From positions 1 to 64,000 of the forward strand of contig JAVGVS010000488.1 in assembly GCA_032718565.1 (NCBI GenBank): a DNA stretch of 64,000 nt, written 5' to 3'. The stretch comes from Distichodus sexfasciatus (taxonomy: Eukaryota > Chordata > Actinopteri > Characiformes > Distichodontidae). The notes beneath the pieces were generated by a model. That model was given only the letters and a program-made list of their open reading frames with translations. It ran no database searches and had not been told where the DNA came from. Shown one piece after another: positions 12,601 through 24,600 of the stretch. Every line of letters begins with the position of its first letter. Positions within the stretch are counted from its first letter, which is position 1. The position numbers were made by a program, and so were the translations under genes.

Positions 12601-15600
12601 CAATTCAGAACCTCTAATCAATATAACAATATTTATGGCGGTTATTTTTATTTTTGAAATGAAGTTAACCCTTTATTTATTTAGTTAAACCTTCCTCAGT
12701 GTGTGTTCTCATGTAGTCATAAATACTTTTCAGATGTTTCTGCTTTAAACGGCAGCAGTGTGTCATTACTGGTGCAGATGAGAAGAGGAAGGAGTGGGTT
12801 TATTTAATGAAGTGGGAGGTTTGTGGTGTGACTGTGTGTGTGTGTGTGTGTGTAAAGGAAAAGCAGGAGAGTACTTTGCATACCATGGAAGAATGCAGGC
12901 AGCTCTTCTGGCAAGGCGAGAGGGGAAAACTTATATTTGCTCCTTTCCAGCATACTGACCTCCTCACTGAGAACACACACACACACACACACACACCCAT
13001 ACTTAAAGTCAGCAATCAAGTCACACACGCACTGACACACTCAACAATGCCTTGCATGTCTTATCAGCAGCGTTATTTGCAGTGTGTGTGTGTTTGTGTG
13101 GGGGCAGCGTGCGTACAGAGATGAGTAATGGTGGATGTGTGTGAACATGTGTGTGTGTGTCTCTCTCTTATCAACAGAGGCAGAAGGCCTGTGCGTCTCG
13201 CACCGGGGTCCGGCTTGTCTCCTACGCATTCCTGCTCCGGGGCAACACCCACCCTGGACTGGGCACACTCACTTACACACACACATTTGTTTTCAGAACT
13301 TTGTGGGATGTAAATGTCATAAGCAGCTCGGCAAGATATGTAACCACTAGGGATGCACTGATCCAACTTGTTCAGGTCCGATAACGATGCTGAAACTTGG
13401 GCTTTGGGTATGGGCCGATCACGAGTAGCGATCCGATACCAGTTTTTTTAACCTTTACAGGGGTGTTTGTCTATACTTTTGTTTTTAGGCTTATTATAGT
13501 GGGAAAGATTACTTTTCCGTAGAAACAAAAAATCTACTTTATTCATTACTCCAGTACCGAAAGCAATACCAGTGACGTCAGAGTTTATCCATACTGTGAT
13601 CTTAAAAAAAATGTGTTTGCTTCCATCTTCACTCTGCAAAAAATGAAATTATAACAAGCCACAAAATCTTAAAAAGAAAAAATAGATCTTGTTTTTTTTT
13701 TTTTTTAAGAATAACTGACTTGACTAGACTTGTACATGTGAGATAACATCTAATTATAAGAACTTTTTAACATGAAATAAGAAATTTAATTAAGAGAACT
13801 GAAAGGTTCTCATGCTCTCCACTACCAGTTAAGAAATTCATGACAACTTTGCTTATTGTAAGAATATTAAAGCTAAAAACATGGAAAAATGGAAAGATTT
13901 TTTTTCTTGTTTTAGGAGATCTTAACAAGATAAATTTTCTCACTATATTGGCAGATAATTTTGCTTGATTCTGGAACCTTTTTTCTTAATATCTTTTTTT
14001 TATTTTCTGACACTGATATTTTTCAGTGCACCGAGCGAGACGTAAACCTCCGATTCCATCTTGCAGTTGCTAATGAGCGCACTGGGATGCCAGGCTTTGC
14101 AACGCTGCACAGCTATTTGCTACACAAGTTACTAGAAAGTGGCATCACTACGGTTAGCTACTGAACAGACCCTCCAGGATTTCGCTATGTTGTTGCGATC
14201 GCAACTACACTGCAAAAAATCAGTATCAGAAAATAAGAAAAAGAAAAGTATAATAAGAAAAAAGGTTCCAGAATCAAGCAAAATGATCTGCCAATACAAT
14301 GAGAAAATTCTCATAAATCTCGTAAAGATCTCCTAAAACAAGAAAAAAAATCTTTCCATTTTTCCATGTTTTTAGCTTTAATATTCTTAAAATAAGCAAA
14401 GTTGTCATGAATTTCTTAACTCGTAGTGGAGAGCATGAGAACCTTTCAGTTCTCTTGATTCAATTTCTTATTTCATGTTAAGAAGTTCTTATAATCAGTA
14501 CATTTTTCTTAATAAGATAATTGTAGCCAATGTTTCTTAAAATTTGATTATTTATCTTACACATACAAGTCTAGTCAAGTCAGTTATTCTTAAAATTTAA
14601 AAAAAACCCAGGTCTATTTTTTCTTTTTAAGATTTTCTGGCTTGTTAAGATTTCATTTTTTGCAGTGTATGAACGCAAATTTAGCCAATTGCCACAAATT
14701 CATTACTACTGTGCAATTTCAATCAATTACCACTACTTTTCCACTTTCAACTAAACACCTAAAAACACAGCAACTTTCATTGCAATTTTTTAGAAAAGCT
14801 AGTTACACTGCATGAAGCATTAAAGTTTCAAACTTCATTACTAAACCAAACCCCAATCCCCATTAACCCTAACAAGATGCTTATCTGCATTTATTTTCGT
14901 TCAACTCTGCTCTTAAAATGACTATTTTTGCCCTGTTTTGTCACTCAATGATCAGTAAACATGGTACACACCCACAACAAACACACACACATACACACAC
15001 TCACCCGGCCTGCCGTCTCCTCCATGTCTGATAAGGGTCAAAGAGGTTTTCACACAGTAGCAGGCCGTGTTGCACCACTGACACCAGAGTGCTCTGTTCG
15101 TCCGTCTGCTTTTTCAACTGAAACACACCCAAAATCACACCCACATTCTGGAGGTTTTTAAAAGCAGGATTTACACGAGCTCGGCTGACAGCGTCAAGCT
15201 TTTCAAAACGCCGCATTCTGACGCTACCCCGAGAACAATCACATCTCCTGCACGGGGGGAATCCTTCTCAGTCAACCTGTTTCTTTGGGTTTGGAAGGTC
15301 AACAATGCAATAAGACGCAATACACATGCAACATTAGCCAGGTTTCCATCCAAGGAGTTTTTCCGAAAAAATATTTAGGACTTCAAATTTTTTACCGATA
15401 TAGCTGATGGAAATGCTAATTATCGATAAAATTTTGTAAATGTCGACATAATATTTTTCCGTTTAACTTTAGCGCATAACTTCTATATCGATACTTCAGA
15501 TGTCGCAAAAACTACTTTGGAAACACTTTTTGTCTCAAAAAAAAGGGCTTTAACGCAAATAAATGTGTCACATGATACATTTTCATCACGTGGGTTTCGT

Positions 15601-18600
15601 CGCACTGGGGCACTTTCTTCGAGCTCTAGGGCCATCAGACAAGCAACTGCTTCATTCTGCTGTCGTCTTCGGATATTTTGTACAATTCCAATTATTTGTG
15701 AAACTGAAATAACAGTAAGCTGGTAAATTTCAAAAAACTGTCTGAATAATCTCTCCATCACTTTGTTTCTTTGTTTCGCGGAGGGGGGTGTCACGTGGAA
15801 AACAAAAGGTAGATAATTTGCGACATACACAAAATTATGTATGGGCAGATTTTTTTTTTGCGATACACCAAAACCTATGCGACAGTTCGTTTTGGGGGGG
15901 ATGACGTCATCACGCACACCATTTTATCGATAAAAAGCCAGTTGGATGGAAACAGGCTGGAGACAGCAAATTCCACACATTTTTTTAACGCATATTCTGT
16001 TTGTCGATAGCAAAACGTCGCGAAAAACTGGATGGAAACTTGGCTATTAATAAAGATATACAGTGTGTAAGGGGTGTGACCACATCTCATGCTGTACGAT
16101 CTCGCAATATTAAAACATGATGATATTTCTCATCAAGCTGAACAGCTGTCATATTTCTGATAAATATGAATCCATTTTTTGGAATGCATGAATCAATTTT
16201 GAATCGACAGAGAAAGAATAGCGATTTGATTAATTTTTTCGCACATTTCTACAATCTTGTGTCTCGTCCCGTCTTGTCTCATGAGCTGAGTGAATCGTCA
16301 CACACCAACCAGTAAACATAGATGTATATACTTTATACACAGATGGGTTTGTATATGTTATTTATGTTGTTTTATTGTATATATATTAGGAATGCACCGA
16401 AATGAAATTTTTGGCTGAAACTAAAAACCGAAGCACAGAAAGAAATTATGCCAATGTTTTGTACCATTGCCGTTATGGCTGGGACTGTGTGTATTTACTT
16501 CACTAAAGTCAAGGCATTGCAATTACATAAATGAATATTCATGCTTCAAAAAATAAATCAATTAAAGTGCTTTAAGGTCAAGTTAATACATTATTTTACA
16601 TGATTATTTGTTTTAGCTTTATGTACTATAAAAGTCGTGAAACTTTTACACTACATTTATACAGTATATTATGCAAGCAAACAAACCAGAAAACCAGAAG
16701 TTCTCAATTACCTGATTCAAACAGAAGCTCAACAGCTTGATGGTTTCGAGCAGAAAGCCGGGGGTCTTGGCAGGGTCTATATTCTCCATGTTCCTGCAAG
16801 TTCACAAAGAGTCTGTTTAAAGACGATTCCGCCCTGATTCCACCCATCCCTACTAAACCAGTCTTGGGAACAAAGCAGTCAAGGAACCAAGAAGAATTTA
16901 AGACTGTGAGCAGAATGTAGGAAAGTATGTTGCTTTAAAGGAAAATATATTTGTAATTTGCTTCGTGTGCATGCAGTATTTTCTATTAAGCGTTACTGCA
17001 AACAGTAGTCAAATAAAAATGACCAGCCAAAAGGTGTCCAAATTAACTCAAAACTACTTTTAAAACGGCAAGTTCTGGGTAATTTTGAACTAATTTGGAC
17101 TCATTCTGGCCTTTAAAATGAGCTGCTTTTGGAGTTTCTATGCTACACTATGCTAGTTGCTAATGTACACTATGTTAGTTGCTAATATACACTATGCTAG
17201 TTGCTAATGTACTCTGTTAGTTGCTAATGTACTCTGTTAGTTGCTAATATACACTATGCTAGTTGCTAATATACACTATGCTAATTGCTAATGTAGTCCA
17301 TTTTCTTCACTGACGTGTGCGAAAAACTGAGATAATACACGGCAAGCAACTTTCGAGCCGCATATTCATTTCTGAAACGCATCAGTGATCTCAGCACACG
17401 ATGCCAATGCCGGTAACTCGCCCAGTGACACATTTAAGAAGCGCAGCACTGCTTTACTACAAATTTAGAGCGTGACTCATCAGACATGATATGAAACTGA
17501 TCAATTGCAGAAGAGCTCCGCTCTATTAATCTGAGTTACAGTAATCACGCTAACCCACCACCGAGAGAGTAAACCCTGCAAACCTGCAACAACTGCTGTA
17601 AATTTACATTACATTTACGACATTGAGCAAACGCTCTTATTCAGAGTGACTTCAATCTTTTCCTAATTTCAGGGACAGTAAATCACCATTCTGTTAGATG
17701 GCTTTCACCGGTCGGTTGGCCCTTACCTGCAGATGATGATGAAGAACTTGATGAGGAGCAGCGGGTGCGGCGCGGTGTTGTTCTGGTCCCGGCCGGACAG
17801 GTGGAGGACGCTGTGCCACAGCTGGGTGCTGAGGAGCATGAGGACATCCCGGGGCAAGAGCGGCACCTCGGTATTCCACTCATCCAATCTAGAGAAAAGC
17901 GAGGAGTAACGACGTTTTAAATTAGGGAATGGAAGTCGCTCTGGATGAGAGCATAACTGCAGTGTCAGACCTTTCTCAATAGTAAAAGTGCACTGTAATA
18001 ATTTCTCATTATTTCCTCAGCTAACACCCTGTTTCAGGAAACTTTTCTTGTTACTCTCCTGCCTTTCACGCCCCTAGCCAGGTGTACACCTGTAAGTCTA
18101 ATTGTGCAGTAATTTTCTCCTCTGTAATACAGCAGAGTTGCTTTAGGACCAGAGGGCAACCGTGACTCTGCAAAACTCTCATCAGTTCCTCTTCAAGCAC
18201 TGGCATGTAGATTCTGGAACTCACCGCCGCGGCTCCAGCGACTGCACATCAATGATCTTCTCGAAGGACGCCACGAAGGCTTCCAGCCACTGCTGCAGGT
18301 AGCCCACATCTTTCTGCAGGACAGAGACAGCACGAGAGAAAGAAAGAGAAAGAGCAAAAAAGGGCCAGTTGAGTTAAAAACAGGATGTGCTGATGGTTAA
18401 AAACACACACGCACACACACACACACACATATCTTGGCTGGGAGGGGATCGTCCTGATCCGGTTTGCAGGAGTTTGAGTGGTATGTGTAGGAAGCCATGG
18501 GGCTGCAGTGTTGCGCTGAGTTTCACAGCCAACTATCTCCGCAATCAAAGCATGCAGGAAGTTGCAGTACAAGCTCTGAGGTGATGTCACGCCGATGGTT

Positions 18601-21600
18601 TTGCAAGACAAAAGCGATGGGAGGATGACAAGTCACTAGCAAAGCTGGAGTTTGGCTTAGGAGGAGAAAATCTAGGGTTAGACAGAGGAAGGTTCTTTCT
18701 TTGTAACATTAACGAGTAGCTGGTACGATCAGGAGGGTAAACAAGGCACCGTGACTCAATATTGAGATTCAAAAAGATGACTGTGCATTGGATGGATGTA
18801 AAAATGCATGTTATTAAGTACTTTTTGAAGCTGAGCGATTTTTTAAAAACATTTTTATCCAGTGCTGCCCATCTGTTACAATTTTTACATGTTGCCCTGC
18901 TTGTTTGATTCTGTGCTTCGGGAGGCTTGAAAAGAGCAATTGTAAAAATGTATTATTAATAATAATAATCAGGGTTGGAAGTAGCAAATTACAACTACTC
19001 ACTTTACTGTATTTAAATATTTTTGAGGAATACTTATACTTTTTTGAGTATATTGTAAGTAACTTTTACATGCACTTACAAACAAATGTTAAGTAATCTA
19101 CTTTTAAAATGACATTTCATTACTGAGTACACCTACAATTTGAATTTAATATTCAGAAGTGATGACCGACATTACGGTTCAAACGTGACTGTTAATCCCC
19201 ACAGCATTCGTATCATTTTTAACATGTGAGATCATTTTCTAAAAGCTTAACTTCACAAATAAATATCAGACTAGATAACTGGCACAGAATATTTACTCAA
19301 TCAGTATCAGCACCTATAAACTAACTAGTACTCTGTGTAGTTTTTGTACTTTTTAAAACCAGTACTTTTTCTTGCAAATGAGCATTATTTCAGCAAATGT
19401 TATAGTACTTAAGTCCAAATATTCTGTACTCTTTCCACCACGGAGGGCACCACTACTACTACTACTAAGGGTCAACCGATTATCAGTCGGGCTGATTATC
19501 GGGCCGGGTGCAGATTATCGGTATTGATATCAGTGTTTAATTATGACCATCACCGAAATTAAGTAATTAAAAAGGTGCGCTACTCATGTCACTTCCCTCC
19601 GTGCCGTTTGCTCTTGATTCACTGCTTCATTTAACGTCCCGCCCACAACAGTACAGCTCTGACTGGCTATACGTCACACGAGTAGAAGTCAACACTGAAG
19701 CCTTGTTGTCACTCATGCCACACTCACACAGCAGCGCAGTGTGAAGAAGGAGAAGAGGAGAGAGGAGAGTTTCAGCTGCGTTTGGTGTTTGTAAAATTCA
19801 AAATTTTGGCATTTTCTCTCTTTTTTTGCAAATCGGATAACTATCGGTTATCTAGCAATAATCGGTATCGATATCTTCCCTGAAAAAACAATATCGACCA
19901 ACCTCTTACCACTACTACTACTAAAAATAATACGTTAAACTCTGCCGCTAATCCTCTTTCAACATCACTGTTACTCCATCCTAGAGCTTGTGCAAAAAGC
20001 ATTAAAACAGGAAGTGTGACTGAAGTGATGGGAAGAAGATGCGAGTGGTGAGAACACGCGCTACAGAAGAAGGTTATTCTGCTTGTAACGTGGGTTAACG
20101 GGCAGCTGGCAGGATCAGAGTGTAAACAATGCACCGTGACTCAATACTGAGATTCAAAAAGAGGACAATATGCATTGAATGGATGTAAAAATGCATGTTA
20201 TTAAGTACTTTTTCAGGGGTACCTTGTTCAGCAGTACCTCAGTGGTACCTTTACTGGTTCTGTAACCAGGACAGCAGTGTTTAGGGAGGGTAACTTGCTC
20301 AGGGCTACCTCATTGGTACCTTTGCTGGTCCCAGCACCCAGTAAGCACTGCTTGAGAATGGTACTTTGCTGATGTGTACATCAGTGGCACCTTTAGTAGG
20401 GTTCGTGCCAAGTGAGCAGCACTTGGGAAAGTTACCTTGACCAGGTGTACCTCAGTGGTATTTTTACCGGTCCCAGAACTCAGTGAGCAGTGCTTGGAGA
20501 TGGTACCTTTTTCAGGGGTACCTCAGTGGTACTTTTACCGGTTCTGGAACCTGTGGACTGGGGTTTGAGGAAGGTATCTCACTCAGGAGTACCTCAGTGG
20601 TACTTTTACTGAACCCAGCACTCAGTGAGCAATGCTTGTAGATGGTACTGTGCTCAGGGGTACGTCCGAGGTACCCTTTACCAATTCTGGAACCTGGGGA
20701 GGTATCTTGCTCAGTGGTACCTCAGTGATACATTTACTAGTTTGGCACCCTGTGAGCAGTGCTTGGCAATGGTACTTTGTTTAGCGTTACCTTAGTGGTA
20801 CCTTTACCGGTTCTGAAACCTGGGGAGAATGGTTTGGGAATGGTACCTTCCTCACTGTTACCTCAGTGGTACCGGTCTGGTCCTCCAATCAAAGGAACAA
20901 CTGTCTAAACGTTACATAACCGCAATCTTGGCGGTCAGACTTCCGTATCAATAATAAGTCATCAAAACCCTGATGAACTTCATGATCTGCACTACTTACT
21001 GCACTACTGCATGACACTTTTGTGGAGTCGGAATCCGTCAGCAAACGCAATGTTACACCCAGCGCTCAAGTCAGAACGAAGTTCATATCAGATCTGAAGT
21101 TTCATTTCAACAAATCCTGCTGACTGGCTGTTATCTGACGGCGAGCGCAGATGAGAACACTTTCGCCTTGGCTTGCGCTCCTTATTCCGCGTCACATCGT
21201 AATCCCAAGTCACCAGAGAGCGTTCTCTGAAACCCGATTCCGAGTGTAACTGAAATAATCAGACGTAGTGAAGATGGTATCTCCACTCCAAGTCTCAAGA
21301 CTCAATGCATCATCGCGCTGCGTGTTACTGCTGCTAACGGCTATCTATCGATTAATCTGTTAAAGATTTTACAGAAAAGTTGATATCCCTGGATGATTCA
21401 TTTCCTCCAAAGAAGTCTAGTTTATAAGTTTATTTTCAGAAGTGCAGCATGATTATTTAACCTGATTACCGTTATTAATTCAAATGTTTTCCTCTGTACT
21501 GATGGCATCCCCTACATAAACAAAATGTGCTTAAAAAATTGATCATTTTGTGTCTCAACGAGCCCAATGCCCAAGGAAACACTGACGTCATTCCATGTGG

Positions 21601-24600
21601 AATAAGTGCAGATTCTAGTTTCAACATTTTCTCAAAGACATATTTAATGGGAATTTAAACTAGCAGATAAACGAGGTATAACGATATTAAAAATCTCTTC
21701 TTCTAATAGTAATTTAGAGTGGTTGTGCGTTGCTGGTGATCCATCCTCCAGAACAGCGTATTTGTGTGTTTTCTCATCAGGCTCTTGTGCTAGCAGGCCA
21801 ACAACGTTGCACAGTGAACAAAACACCTTCATGCATTCTACTGCGTTTGAGGCCTTGGCTCTTTGGAAACTTTTACACTGAACGTCTTTAGTCACTGAGT
21901 CGGACTCGAGTTTTTAAGAACCGAATAAACATGATACGATACCACTTTTTAATGTCTGATACCGGTACCAATATTGTAAATTTGGATATCTGCCGATACG
22001 ATACAAATCCGATACAGTCTCTGAGTCATTTTTAGGACCTGTGTCCACCAAACTTGCTTTTTCCCACTGAGAGTGCTCAAAACCTCACTTCCAGAGCGCT
22101 TTCTGTGCGCTTTCTCTCAGCGCTTTCTCTCAACGCTCGTTGTTGCTAAGTTACGGAAAGCACCATCGGGCAGGTCCACATTCGTTCCTATTTCAACGTG
22201 TTTCTTTGAGATCAGTAGTTTAGACGACAAGAGGAAGAGAAATTGCATCTTAGCATGAGTGGCAGCATTTGGAATAGATTCTCACGTCTTCAAGGTGAAA
22301 TTTGTGTGCATGAAATTTCCAGCTGCGCCAGATACACCGCCGTTTGTAGTGAGTTCTTGACAGTTTGCCCCGCCTCTTCCTCGATTTTGATTGGCTAGCA
22401 AGAGACGATATATATTTAACATTATAAGTAATTTATATTGCTTATTCTATATACCTTATTTGTTCTTTGTTCCTTGTTCTTTGCACTGTTAAAACTGGAG
22501 CTACGTCCTCTTATCTCTTCACTTGTACAGGGTATAGCAGATATGACAAAGTTTACTTTGACGGTTAAAAGTTTTAAACTGAACAGATTTCAACCTGAAG
22601 CGCTCTGAGCTCCACCCATGTTTTCTTTCCGCTGAAGGCGGTTAGCTCTCTGAACGCTGGAGCTCATAGAATTCGTATTAAAAATAGGTGCTGCCAGGAC
22701 AAAAAACACGTTTGGTGGACACAGGCCCTTAAACAGAAAACAGAAACTAATGCTGTAAAAAATGTCTGAATACATGACTGAGATTATTCTGTTCTGCTTG
22801 AGGAAATGCTTGACTTAAATCCTTTTCCTACTAAAACAATGTAATAATTACACACCCATATGTATATGCTAAATGATTTATTATTCAAATAACATCTCAA
22901 ACATGATTCCTTTAAACACAGTTGTGTCATTTAGTGACGCTCCCTAATCCTGCGGCGCTAAAAGCATCAGGAACACAGAAATTGTGAGTGAGAGCTGGTG
23001 GTTAACCCTAACCCTAGAAGGAAATTAAACAGTAGAATGGTGTGATGTGCTTTTGGGCTTGTAGTGTGTTGTGTTGCTTGTTCTGCTCATTGTCATATCA
23101 ATATGTAGGAATTTTACCAGCTTTACCACAGTCACACTTCTCATGCAGAACCAACTGAGCGTGCACACATTTACAGATCAGCCCAATGCCACCGATACCC
23201 GATCAAGCTGTATGAGTTGTTATCGGACCGATATCCCATCCACGTATCAGATCAGTGCCATCTTTAGTACTGAATCAATCATTTGAAGCATTTCAGAAAC
23301 CCCAATGTTATCATCAAAAAATGATATATCAGTCGTCACAGCATTTTCGGTGCCAACGTACTCTCATCAGCTCTAGCAATACGGTGTCACCGCCTTTGTT
23401 TAATCTCTTGCTTTCGTCAGGCTGCGAAGATGCAAGGCGGTTACTCATCTCTGGCGATGGCAGTGATGGAAGCAGCCCACGCCACTGCTTCCCCCGAGCC
23501 GGCATGTGAGCCACAGAGCGAGAAAACAACGTCTCAAAAAGTCAGTCCCCGCTCTGGAAAACATCTGAACGTCCTGGTGATGCTACGCTCATCTACAGAG
23601 GAAGTCGAGCCAGCATCAGGCTCACCACAAGAGAGTCACACGGCTGATATACACACTCCACTAGCAAAACAAGTTCTGACGAAGCACAACAATGACAACG
23701 AGTGAGCTTTTTGCACGCTCAGCAAAAATAAAAAGTACTGAAAGTTACCAGTTGGCGTTCAGTTGGATGCCAGTCCATGTCTCATGGCAGGTGAGGAAGA
23801 GTTTTGGGGTAGAAGAACCCCTCGAGCTGGCCGTCCAGAACGTGTCCTCGGCCCAAACTCTCGTGACCATTTATGATCCTACTGACTGATACATGCTCTC
23901 TTTCTACACACGGCAAACTCTCTCTCTCTCTCTGTCTGGCTGGTTTGCTCCCTCTATCTCGCTCTCTGCTTCTGTCAAGCAAACCAGGAAATGCCAAGCC
24001 ACTTTAAGCGAGGCGCATTTTCTCCCCCGTCACTACTTCCTTTTCTGCCACGCTATATGGTGTCTCATTGGTGGCCTTTCCAGAGCTTTCTGCGATTCTC
24101 CCGCCGCTAGAACTCGCTAGTGATTATATACGGTACTGTGCAAAAGTTTTAGGCAGGTGTGAAAAAATGCTGTAAACAAAGAATGCTTTCAGAAATATAA
24201 ATAATGATTGTTTAATTTTATTAATTCATAAAATGCAAAGTGAGCGAACAAAAGAAAAATCTAAATCCAATCAGTATTTGGTGTTACTACCTTTTGCCTT
24301 CAAACCAGCATCAATTCTTCTAGGTACACTTGCACAAAGTCAGGGATTTTGTAGGATTATAGTCTTTATATTATTTTGTAGGATTATAGGATTATAGATC
24401 TGTGGTTAGTTTTCCAAGATGTTTGGAACAACCTACCAGCCGAGTTCCTTCAAAAACTGTGTGCAAGTGTACCTAGAAGAATTGCTGCTGTTTTGAAGGC
24501 AAAGGGTGGTCACACCAAATATTGATTTGATTTAGATTTCTCTTTTGTTCATTCACTGCATTTTGTTGATTGATGAAGATAAATGATTAACACTTCCATT

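Noticed and set aside
12800..13384. Several overlapping open frames with runs of CVCVCV or THTHTH
   Set aside because: They are translations of TG/CA microsatellites around nbeal2 exon 6; only the 83-bp exon itself is supported.
15483..15917. 144-codon minus-strand open frame
   Set aside because: It lies wholly within the inverted-repeat element at 15336-16047 and shows no domain I recognise. Possibly a decayed element protein, but not supportable.
17144..17290. Regular short repeats considered as a CRISPR array
   Set aside because: Units are contiguous without unique spacers, and the window is vertebrate nuclear DNA; it is a simple tandem array.
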